In this document: one piece after another, positions 6,629-13,567 of the stretch
How positions within the stretch are numbered: the stretch's first letter is position 1
Layout of the letters: each line of letters opens with the position of its first letter
Translations under genes and position numbers: made by a program
NCBI GenBank assembly: GCA_900554715.1
Contig: USIN01000018.1
Span: 1 to 15,943, forward strand
DNA: 15,943 bases
DNA from: an uncultured Bacteroidales bacterium
GTDB taxonomy: Bacteria; Bacteroidota; Bacteroidia; Bacteroidales; Muribaculaceae
Reading direction: 5' to 3'
Notes under the pieces: generated by a model
The model's database searches: none
What the model was told of the DNA's origin: nothing
The model's input: the letters and a program-made list of their open reading frames with translations, nothing else

Positions 6629-7960
6629 ATGGCATTCATCCAAAAACTGAGACATTATTTAGGCTTTGACGACGAAAACGACGAAATCTTCGCCGACAGC
6701 GACGAAGACAGCGCCGCCGGGACTGCCTCCGCGACAGCGTCAGACACAGGCCACACCGAGGGCTACGCCCCTCGGAACGATGAAAATCTCACCGCCGACA
6801 TCTTCACCGCCGTCGTCAATCTCTTCAACGAGTCTCTGCCGCCATTTCTCAAAGAAACCGTCGACACCGACGCCCAGAAACGATATATCTACGACAGCCT
6901 CGACAGCTCGCTGAAACAGCGCCTCGCCGAAGCCGAGAGTCAGGCCGCCCGCCGTGCCGAAACCCGTTTCAGCTCAGAGCACACGACCCTCCGCAACGAA
7001 ATCGACACACTCAAGACCAAAAGCCACGACCTCGAGCAGAAAAACGCCGACATACGCCAGCAGCAACTGAGCGCCGACCGCCAGAAACGCGCGCTCTCCG
7101 ACCGCGTCCACGATCTCGAGTCTCAGATAGCCGCCCTCGAAGCCGAGCGCGAGCAGTATGACCTCGAAAACAAGAGCCTGCTCAACAAAATCAAGGCCGC
7201 CGGAGTCGTCGAAAACGACACCGAACGCCTGCGCGCCGAAGTCGACAGCCTGCGCCGTCAGCTCAAAGAAAGCCCCGCCGGATCTGACACCGCCGGTCTC
7301 GAAAAACTGACAGCCGAAAACGCCGCACTGACCGAAGCTCTCGACACCCTCAAAGCCAAACAGGACATCGCCGACGCAATGGTCGAAGACATGCGCAAGA
7401 AAACAGCCGACCTGCGCAAAGAACTTGAAGAAAAAGAACAGCTTCTCGCCGCAGCGAACAAAAAAGCCGACGAAGCCGAGCGGCTGCGCGCCGAATTCAC
7501 CGCCGTCGAACAGCAGATGTCGCTCATCGAGGAAGTCATCGCCAAGCGCGACAAAAAAATCGAATCACAGAAACAGAGCATCGAGACCCTCGAGACCGAG
7601 GCCGCATCACTGCGCGACACCATAGCGCGCAATCTCGCCCTGCAGGCCGAGACCGAGGACACCCTGCGCCGCCGCATCGCCGAACTCGAAGCCTCGCCGA
7701 CGACCCCGGTCGTCCTCGGCGACATCGACAGCGGCTCAGATGACCTCAGCGCCGGCGACGACCTCGTCTCGCCGAAAATCTCCGACACCGACCTGATCGA
7801 GATCGAAGAGAGCTTCAGCCTCGGTCCTGTCATCGAAACAACCGACACCACCCGCGTCGTCGCCGCCAGAACGGCCCGCGAGACCGAGAATGACGAAACA
7901 CGCAACTCTCGCCGTCGCCGCCACGACAACGACAATGACGCGCAGATGTCACTATTTTAA
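6629..7960 (+). CDS. Long coiled-coil protein of unknown function
   Basis: A 443-residue soluble protein with no signal peptide. Residues 1-50 hold a short basic/hydrophobic start (MAFIQKLRHYLGF) followed by an acidic Asp/Glu/Ser/Ala-rich stretch. Residues 54-92 form a small predicted globular part (DIFTAVVNLFNESLPPFLKE). About 93-355 is heptad-rich, charged Leu/Glu/Lys/Arg/Ala sequence typical of a continuous coiled coil. Residues 360-443 are disordered: acidic, then Arg-rich (RNSRRRRH), ending AQMSLF. It starts 12 nt after the receiver/ATP-grasp gene, so the two are almost certainly co-transcribed and may act together as scaffold and enzyme. No family was recognised. Ala and Glu bias alone makes it resemble many unrelated coiled-coil proteins. 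Confidence 0.8.
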   Translation: MAFIQKLRHYLGFDDENDEIFADSDEDSAAGTASATASDTGHTEGYAPRNDENLTADIFTAVVNLFNESLPPFLKETVDTDAQKRYIYDSLDSSLKQRLAEAESQAARRAETRFSSEHTTLRNEIDTLKTKSHDLEQKNADIRQQQLSADRQKRALSDRVHDLESQIAALEAEREQYDLENKSLLNKIKAAGVVENDTERLRAEVDSLRRQLKESPAGSDTAGLEKLTAENAALTEALDTLKAKQDIADAMVEDMRKKTADLRKELEEKEQLLAAANKKADEAERLRAEFTAVEQQMSLIEEVIAKRDKKIESQKQSIETLETEAASLRDTIARNLALQAETEDTLRRRIAELEASPTTPVVLGDIDSGSDDLSAGDDLVSPKISDTDLIEIEESFSLGPVIETTDTTRVVAARTARETENDETRNSRRRRHDNDNDAQMSLF

Positions 7961-7978
7961 CCCAAAAAACATCATCCT

Positions 7979-10174
7979 ATGACAAAAAAGACAATCGCCA
8001 TATTTCTTGCAACCATCGCCGGCGTCACAGCCGCCTCAGCCAAAAATCCCGTCGTCGACGATATAGCGCCATACGTCTTTCCGGCCAACCGCCCGGCGGC
8101 GCCTGCCAATTTCGTCTTCATGCCTGACGGAGCAAGCTACCTCGTCGTCTCGCCCGACCGCCGCGGCATCGACCGCTTCGACACCGCGTCAGGCAAACTT
8201 ATCGAAAAATATTTCGACGTCACGACGACGCGCGAAAACTCAATCGAGGGCATCTCAGGCTTTGTCCTGAGTCCCGACGCGTCGAAGATTCTCGTCTACA
8301 ACAACGACACACCCGTCTACCGCCGCTCGTTCACTGCCGAATATTATGTCTACGAAGTCAAATCGCGAATACTCAGCCCGCTGTCTCAGAACCACAAACG
8401 CCAGCGCTCGCCGCTCTTCTCGCCCGACTCGCGAATGGTGGCCTTTGTCAGCGACAACAATATTCATATCAAGAAAATCGACTATAAAAGCGAAGTCGCC
8501 GTCACCACCGACGGCAAGATAAACTCTGTCATCAACGGAGTCAGCGACTGGACGTATGAAGAAGAGTTCACCACAACCTGCTCGATGGCCTGGGCTCCCG
8601 ACAACTCGACACTCTGCTACATAAAATATAACGAGACCGACGTCCCGGCCTATACGATGCCCGTCTACTGGTCGGCATGCGACAACAACACCGAAGCCGA
8701 ACTCTACCCTGGCTCTTATACATATAAATATCCCGTCGCAGGCGAGCCCAACTCACGCGTGTCGCTCCACAGCTACAGCGTCGACAACCGCAAGACGACC
8801 GACATCACCCTGTCTGACAAAGCCATCGAGTATATCCCGCGCATAGCCTATGCTCCCGGCTCGTCACTGCTAATTGTCACCACCCTCAACCGCGACCAGA
8901 ACCGTCTCGAAATCTATAGCGTAAACCCCAGATCGACAATTGTCAAATCGCTTTACGTCGAAGACTCGAAGGCATGGATAGCCCCCGAGACCTACGAAGA
9001 CATCGTCCTCGAAGCCGACGGCTTTGTCATCAACTCGTCGAAGAGCGGTTACAGCTGCCTTTACCGCTACAGCTACGCCGGAGTCGAGCTAAACCGCATC
9101 AGCGCAGGCGACGCCGACATAACCGCCTATTACGGCAGCGACGCCCTCGGCAACCGCTACTATCAGGCCGCGCTGCCCACCCCGCTCGACCGCACCGTCT
9201 GCCGTCTCGACCGCAAAGGCGTCGTCACGACCATCTCGAAAGACAAGGGCTGGTCGACAGCCGTCTTCGCCCCCGGATGTGACAAGGCTGTTTTATGTCA
9301 CAGCGACATCACGACCCCTCCGGTCTACACACTCGTCGGCAGCAACGGCAAGACGATACGCACAGTCGAAGACAATGCCGCCTATCGCGCCGCCATACCC
9401 AAGAACCTGCCTGTCAAAGAATTTTTCACCTTCGACTCTGACGGTGTGACGCTAAACGGCTATATGATCCGCCCCGTCGGCGCATCGTCGGCCAAAGCAC
9501 CCGTCGTCATGAGCCAGTACAGCGGCCCGGGCTCGCAGAGCGTCGTCAACCGCTGGAGTCTCGACTGGGACTACTACTTCGCCGAACACGGCTATGCCGT
9601 CATCTGCGTCGACGGACGCGGCACAGGCGGACGCGGACGTGCCTTCAGCGACATCGTCTACAAACAGCTCGGCCACTACGAGACCATCGACCAGATTAAC
9701 GCCGCACGCTATGCAGCCACCTTGCCTTTTGTCGACCCGTCGCGCATCGCCGTCTACGGCTGGAGCTACGGAGGCTACGAAGCCCTGATGTGTGCCACCG
9801 CCGACAACTCGCCATACGCTGCCGCCGTCGCCATCGCTCCAGTCACCGACTGGCGCTTTTACGACACAGTCTATGCCGAGAGATACATGCTCACACCACA
9901 GCAGAACTTCGACGGCTATGCCAAAAGCGCGCCGTTGCGCCGCGCCGCCTCGCTCGCCTGCCCGCTGCTCATCATGGCCGGGACTGCCGACGACAACGTC
10001 CATATCTCGAACACCTATAACTTCGTATCAAAACTCCAGCTCAACGGCGGCATCTGCGACATGTTTATCTTCCCGGGCATGAACCACTCGATTTACGGCT
10101 GCAACTCGCGTGCAGTCGTCTACGCCAAAATGCTCGACTTCCTTAATAAAAATATGGTAGCCGGACGACGTTGA
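7979..10174 (+). CDS. dpp4: Dipeptidyl peptidase IV, S9 family, exported
   Basis: A 731-residue serine peptidase close to the usual DPP-IV length. Residues 1-21 are a signal peptide with an ASA cleavage site, so export to the periplasm or beyond is expected. A beta-propeller (about 40-480) carries the diagnostic DWTYEEEF motif (190-197), whose E195/E196 bind the substrate N-terminus, followed by WAPDNSTLCYIKYNETDVP. The C-terminal alpha/beta hydrolase domain has the catalytic triad S596 in GWSYGGYE, D671 in GTADDNVH and H703 in GMNHSIYG. The Asp-His spacing of 32 residues is identical to human DPP-IV. It removes Xaa-Pro or Xaa-Ala dipeptides from peptide N-termini. It begins 18 nt after the coiled-coil gene with no promoter box between, so it appears to be the last gene of that unit. 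Confidence 0.95.
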   Translation: MTKKTIAIFLATIAGVTAASAKNPVVDDIAPYVFPANRPAAPANFVFMPDGASYLVVSPDRRGIDRFDTASGKLIEKYFDVTTTRENSIEGISGFVLSPDASKILVYNNDTPVYRRSFTAEYYVYEVKSRILSPLSQNHKRQRSPLFSPDSRMVAFVSDNNIHIKKIDYKSEVAVTTDGKINSVINGVSDWTYEEEFTTTCSMAWAPDNSTLCYIKYNETDVPAYTMPVYWSACDNNTEAELYPGSYTYKYPVAGEPNSRVSLHSYSVDNRKTTDITLSDKAIEYIPRIAYAPGSSLLIVTTLNRDQNRLEIYSVNPRSTIVKSLYVEDSKAWIAPETYEDIVLEADGFVINSSKSGYSCLYRYSYAGVELNRISAGDADITAYYGSDALGNRYYQAALPTPLDRTVCRLDRKGVVTTISKDKGWSTAVFAPGCDKAVLCHSDITTPPVYTLVGSNGKTIRTVEDNAAYRAAIPKNLPVKEFFTFDSDGVTLNGYMIRPVGASSAKAPVVMSQYSGPGSQSVVNRWSLDWDYYFAEHGYAVICVDGRGTGGRGRAFSDIVYKQLGHYETIDQINAARYAATLPFVDPSRIAVYGWSYGGYEALMCATADNSPYAAAVAIAPVTDWRFYDTVYAERYMLTPQQNFDGYAKSAPLRRAASLACPLLIMAGTADDNVHISNTYNFVSKLQLNGGICDMFIFPGMNHSIYGCNSRAVVYAKMLDFLNKNMVAGRR

Positions 10175-10186
10175 ACATTATTTTCG

Positions 10187-10194
10187 TATCTTTG
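10187..10194 (+). promoter_or_regulatory. -7 promoter box (TATCTTTG) for the membrane protein-miaA operon
   Basis: A perfect TAnnTTTG octamer in the form TATCTTTGC, in the 40-nt gap after dpp4. The start ATG follows 20 nt later, implying a very short leader. No matching -33 TTG at standard spacing; the TTG at 10171-10173 is too close. Confidence 0.6.
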
Positions 10195-10214
10195 CTAATA
10201 CAAATAACGATAAA

Positions 10215-11519
10215 ATGTCTCAAAACCATATAATTTCAATCGCGACAATCTTCAACATGTGGCTCAAGTGGATTCTGGCCTCGGGAGCCTTGGCTCTTGT
10301 CGTGATATTGTCCCTGATTGTCCCAAAGATATGGCTGCCGTTCATCGTCTACGGCATATCATACGGCCTTGTGCTGACGCTAAGAGCCGACAATGCCCGC
10401 AAGGCCCTGAAAGCCTGCGGCCTTGTCGTCAGGCTGGCGTCTGAAGTGCTTTTCTGGACCGCCACGGTCATGCTGGCCATAAACCTCATGGCCGCCGAAT
10501 GGTTCTTCGGCAACATGCTTGACGACCCGATGTTCAACCCATCGCAGCCCTACATCACCTCGCTGATACTATTCCCGGTCGTCATCGCCATGAGTGCCTA
10601 TGCCCTCTTCGCCGGGCAGAATCTCACATACTGCCGCAATTGCCGGAGGGCACACGGATACTACAGCGGCGACGGACTTGTGGCGACGCTGTTTTACCAC
10701 GAGTCCAAATTCCAGATAAGGCTTCTGCTCGCCGGCGCCATTGTGATTTCGGTGATTACGTGGATCTATTATCTCGTCAGATATGTAAACATAAACTTCA
10801 ATTCGGCCGACATCTTCATCTTCCACGGTCTGCCGGTCATTTTCTTCATTTTCGGCGCCGTCTACATGTCGGCGCGCTACCGTTCGATAGCGGCGTCGCT
10901 CAGCCGCATCGGCGTCGTCGACAACCAGTCGGCCGCGCTCACCCGCGTGCGTTTCCTTGTCCTCAGCGGCGACCATGTCTATCTGCGCTCTGACAGCAAC
11001 GGCCTTTTCGACACTCCCGCCACCGAGACCGTCAGCCGCACCGAAAAACTGACCGACGAGCAGGCCCGCAGATATTTCGCCGGCCTGTCGGGACTCGACG
11101 ACTTCGAGCTGAAATATATCTATTCAAACGACGGTTTTGCCGGCGGCTCTAACATAATCCACTATGCCGCTTTCATTCCCGACAACAACATCGGACGCCT
11201 CGCTCCAGCCGACCCCATGACACTCGACGGCCTCGACCGACTCATAAAAGCCTCGATGATCTCGCCGCTTCTCGCCAACGAGATTTACCGCATATACACT
11301 GTCACTATGGCATGGAAGACCTACGACCGCGAGGGTCGCCGTCTATATCCGATACGCCACTATCGCCCGACCTTCCGCCTGCGCGACCTGCGCGAATGGG
11401 CCGTCGACTACAACGACCTCCACTGGCTCAACATCGCCACAAACAACCAGGACTGCGCCTTCTACCGCCTGCGTCGCCTGTGGCGCCGGCTGTTCTCTTC
11501 ACTGCGACGCACATCATGA
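10215..11519 (+). CDS. Polytopic inner-membrane protein with C-terminal soluble domain, function unknown
   Basis: A 434-residue protein. About six hydrophobic helices are visible, near 17-36, 39-56, 72-96, 113-133, 167-189 and 200-220. The loop between helices four and five contains CRNC (C140-C143) and AHGYYSGDG. Residues 230-434 are soluble and end in a very Arg-rich tail (LRRLWRRLFSSLRRTS). No family was recognised. The CxxC could be a redox or metal site, or a remnant of a zinc ribbon; a single pair does not decide. The stop overlaps the miaA start by four bases (ATGA), indicating translational coupling. M15 (10257) is an alternative start, but 10215 fits the promoter box spacing. Confidence 0.8.
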   Translation: MSQNHIISIATIFNMWLKWILASGALALVVILSLIVPKIWLPFIVYGISYGLVLTLRADNARKALKACGLVVRLASEVLFWTATVMLAINLMAAEWFFGNMLDDPMFNPSQPYITSLILFPVVIAMSAYALFAGQNLTYCRNCRRAHGYYSGDGLVATLFYHESKFQIRLLLAGAIVISVITWIYYLVRYVNINFNSADIFIFHGLPVIFFIFGAVYMSARYRSIAASLSRIGVVDNQSAALTRVRFLVLSGDHVYLRSDSNGLFDTPATETVSRTEKLTDEQARRYFAGLSGLDDFELKYIYSNDGFAGGSNIIHYAAFIPDNNIGRLAPADPMTLDGLDRLIKASMISPLLANEIYRIYTVTMAWKTYDREGRRLYPIRHYRPTFRLRDLREWAVDYNDLHWLNIATNNQDCAFYRLRRLWRRLFSSLRRTS

Positions 11520-12430
11520 ACGGATACGCCGGACCACGCATAACCGCCATCGTCGGCCCGACAGCATCGGGCAAGACAGGCCGCGCCGTCGCCCTCGCAC
11601 GTCTTGTCGGCGGAGAGATTGTCAGCGCCGACTCGCGCCAGGTCTACCGCGGCATGGACATCGGCACCGGCAAAGACATCTCTGAATACGGCGACATACC
11701 CTGCCACGTCATCGACGTCGCCGACCCCGGCTCAGGCTATAATCTCTGCCATTTTCTGCGCGACAGCCGCGCCGCCATCGACGGCATTGTCGAACGCGGC
11801 CATGTGCCCGTCATCTGCGGCGGCTCGGGACTTTACGTCGAATCACTGCTCGGCGGCATCGTCATGTCGGCTGTGCCGCGCAACGACAGCCTGCGCGCAG
11901 AGCTTGCCGACACTCCGCTCGAACGCCTCGCCGACATGCTCGCGACGATGAAGCGTCTCCACAACCACACCGACATCACCGACCGCGAACGCGCTCTCCG
12001 CGCCATCGAGATTGCCCGCTGGCAGCAGGAAAATCCGACACCCGACCCCGTCGCCCTGCCGGCCACAATCGTGGGCGTCGACATCAGCCGTGACCGCCGC
12101 CGCGAAAACATCGCCCTGCGTCTGCGCCGTCGCCTCGACGAAGGCATGGTCGACGAAGTCAAGGCCCTGCTCGACAGCGGTGTTCCGGCCGAAACCCTCA
12201 TAGGCTACGGCCTCGAATACCGGTTTATCACAAACTACCTCCTCGGCGTGCACACCTACGACGAGATGGTCTCATTGCTCGAAATCGCCATCTGCCAGTT
12301 TGCCAAACGACAGATGACATGGTTCCGAGGCATGGAACGCCGCGGCTTCACCATCAACTGGCTGTCATCAGAGCTGCCCGTCGACGAGTTCGCCGCCCGG
12401 GCGAAAGAACTCACCGGGCAAGGATTATGA
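11516..12430 (+). CDS. miaA: tRNA dimethylallyltransferase MiaA
   Basis: A 304-residue protein with the P-loop GPTASGKT (14-21), the family motif DSRQVYRGMDIGTGK (39-53), the IPCHVIDV and YNLCHF segments, GGSGLYVESLL, the ITDRERALRAIEIARW region, and the C-terminal QFAKRQMTWFR (261-271). MiaA transfers a dimethylallyl group to N6 of A37 in tRNAs reading UNN codons. The start is set by the ATGA overlap with the preceding stop; the open frame extends 68 codons upstream, but this would overlap the membrane protein gene and add no family sequence before the P-loop. Bacteroidales often carry two MiaA paralogues. The shorter, divergent middle region here suggests the second type, though the other copy cannot be checked in this window. 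Confidence 0.93.
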   Translation: MNGYAGPRITAIVGPTASGKTGRAVALARLVGGEIVSADSRQVYRGMDIGTGKDISEYGDIPCHVIDVADPGSGYNLCHFLRDSRAAIDGIVERGHVPVICGGSGLYVESLLGGIVMSAVPRNDSLRAELADTPLERLADMLATMKRLHNHTDITDRERALRAIEIARWQQENPTPDPVALPATIVGVDISRDRRRENIALRLRRRLDEGMVDEVKALLDSGVPAETLIGYGLEYRFITNYLLGVHTYDEMVSLLEIAICQFAKRQMTWFRGMERRGFTINWLSSELPVDEFAARAKELTGQGL

Positions 12431-13371
12431 AACCGACAGCCCGATACCTCTTCCTCCTCGCCGTCTGTGCACCGGCCGCGGCAGGCGCCGTGTCGCCTCA
12501 CGGCATCGTATGTCTCGACACCATCGCCACACCCGTCGGCTCGGCCGACATCCATCTGCGCGTCGACACTCGCGCCCGCGCCGCCTCATGGGGGCTGGCC
12601 TATAACGTCACCGGTGACAGCTATGACTTCGTCATCGTCAATAACGGTGAAAACCGCTTCGACACCGATATCACCGCTCCCGTCTCTGTCTTGTCAGGCC
12701 ACCATGACGCCGGGGGCGACACCGTTATACGCCGCGACCGCATCGAAGGCACCGCCGACGGCTCAGACTGCCGTTGGTCTGTGATATTGCGCTGCACGGC
12801 CGACAGTTCCACCGTTTATGTCGGTCAGAAAACATCGCTCACCGCCTTCCCTGTCGGCGTCGACCTCACAAACGGCATCTTCGGCATGATTTCCGACAAC
12901 AAGGTGAAAATTCTGCGTCACACTATCGAATCTACGGTCGCCTCAGCCATTTCACACGCCTCGTTTGACAGCGTCGACGCACTCAACGATTATATCGCCG
13001 GCTCGACCGACCCCTATGAACGCGTCTGGAATTATCTCGACCGCGACACCGACCAACGCATCTTCACCGTCGGCGGCAATTACACACTCGCGACAGTCTC
13101 CGACGGCAAAGGCGGCTATGACATCGTCTATCTCGGAGGCGCACGTGTCAAGAACAAAAACTGGCAGCCGCTGATGATAAAAGGCCGTCTGAAAGCGACG
13201 CCATTTATCGGTCACTTCGACCTCGTATGGTTTGACGCCACCGGCTCTCCGGCTCCCGGCGAAACCAACGCCACTATTGAAAACAACAATTCGATACTAC
13301 GTCTTAATTTCCCCTCGCACAACTCCCAGGTGCGTTTCGCCGCCTCACCCCGCAGATCACTACATCAATAG
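12427..13371 (+). CDS. Exported protein of unknown function
   Basis: A 314-residue protein. A signal peptide (MKPTARYLFLLAVCAPAAAGA) probably ends after A21; C14 follows LAV and is a poor lipobox, so a soluble periplasmic or surface protein is more likely than a lipoprotein. The mature part is beta-rich in appearance (WGLAYNVTG, YDFVIVNNG, YTLATVSDGKGGYDIVYLGG, GHFDLVWFDATG), suggesting a jelly-roll or similar fold, but I recognise no family or catalytic motif. The ATG overlaps the miaA stop by four bases (ATGA), so it is the third coupled gene of that operon. Its last 12 bases originally overlapped the end of the convergent hipA gene (stop at 13360-13362) before the IS separated most of hipA. 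Confidence 0.75.
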   Translation: MKPTARYLFLLAVCAPAAAGAVSPHGIVCLDTIATPVGSADIHLRVDTRARAASWGLAYNVTGDSYDFVIVNNGENRFDTDITAPVSVLSGHHDAGGDTVIRRDRIEGTADGSDCRWSVILRCTADSSTVYVGQKTSLTAFPVGVDLTNGIFGMISDNKVKILRHTIESTVASAISHASFDSVDALNDYIAGSTDPYERVWNYLDRDTDQRIFTVGGNYTLATVSDGKGGYDIVYLGGARVKNKNWQPLMIKGRLKATPFIGHFDLVWFDATGSPAPGETNATIENNNSILRLNFPSHNSQVRFAASPRRSLHQ

Positions 13372-13464
13372 CCATCTGTCAAACCGAGGCGCGAACATAT
13401 CGATGTCGCGCTGGGGCACTCCGAGCCTGCAGGCCTCTGTCCGCCATGATTTCATCGTTTTTTT
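13360..13464 (-). pseudogene. Detached 3' end of the interrupted hipA gene
   Basis: Read on the minus strand in the frame fixed by the duplicated target, this stretch continues the HipA protein past the point where the IS cuts it. After MKSWRTEA it gives CRLGVPQRDIDMF, then APRFDRWLLM and a TAG stop at 13362-13360. That is 23 residues after the duplicated segment. The text fits the end of HipA proteins (Trp, then a helix with a GxxxxDIDMF-like end). It has no start of its own and should now be untranslated. Joining 13360-13464 to 15169 onwards restores one continuous frame. Confidence 0.88.
13431..13464 (+). repeat. Left copy of 34-bp target duplication
   Basis: Identical over 34 bases to 15135-15168 (begins AGGCCTCTGTCCGCC, ends in seven T). 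The base before it differs from the right copy (C against G). The boundary with the IS is ambiguous by one base because T13464 and A15135 are also complementary, so the duplication is 33 or 34 bp. Confidence 0.95.
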
Positions 13465-13477
13465 CCTGACTTCGTCA
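13465..13477 (+). repeat. Left terminal inverted repeat of the IS
   Basis: CCTGACTTCGTCA, perfect reverse complement of 15122-15134. The match stops at the next base. Confidence 0.95.
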
Positions 13478-13500
13478 CTCTTAAACATATAATTTTATAA

Positions 13501-13531
13501 TTGCGTCATATATAAATTATTACTAATTTTG
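13501..13531 (+). promoter_or_regulatory. Transposase promoter
   Basis: TTG (13501-13503), a 20-nt spacer, then TAATTTTG (13524-13531), a perfect -7 octamer. The predicted start lies near 13535-13538, inside the hairpin 13528-13556, so the native transcript would contain only part of that hairpin. Confidence 0.65.
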
Positions 13532-13556
13532 CGTACCCTGATTTGGGGTACGCAAA
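13528..13556 (+). other. Inverted repeat overlapping the transposase promoter and leader
   Basis: TTTGCGTACCC (13528-13538) pairs perfectly over 11 bp with GGGTACGCAAA (13546-13556) around a 7-nt loop. It overlaps the -7 box and ends 11 nt before the ATG. Read-through transcripts from outside would form the full hairpin next to the start codon, whereas the element's own transcript would not; such a design limits read-in expression in other IS families. It could equally be a transposase-binding operator. No T run follows. Confidence 0.7.
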
Positions 13557-13567
13557 GTAGTTTTGAT

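Noticed and set aside
7258..7935. 225-residue minus-strand open frame
   Set aside because: Antisense to the coiled-coil gene; its Ser/Arg richness mirrors the Glu/Ala/Leu codons of the real strand.
9452..10003. 183-residue minus-strand open frame
   Set aside because: Antisense to the catalytic domain of DPP-IV.
11312..11515. N-terminal extension of MiaA by 68 codons
   Set aside because: It would overlap the membrane protein gene and adds Pro/Arg-rich shadow sequence; the ATGA overlap at 11516 puts the P-loop at the usual position.
12319..12426. N-terminal extension of the exported protein by 36 codons
   Set aside because: It overlaps miaA and would hide the signal peptide that begins at the 12427 ATG.
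13528..13556. IS left-end hairpin as a transcription terminator
   Set aside because: No T run follows on either strand, and it overlaps the promoter and leader of the transposase.
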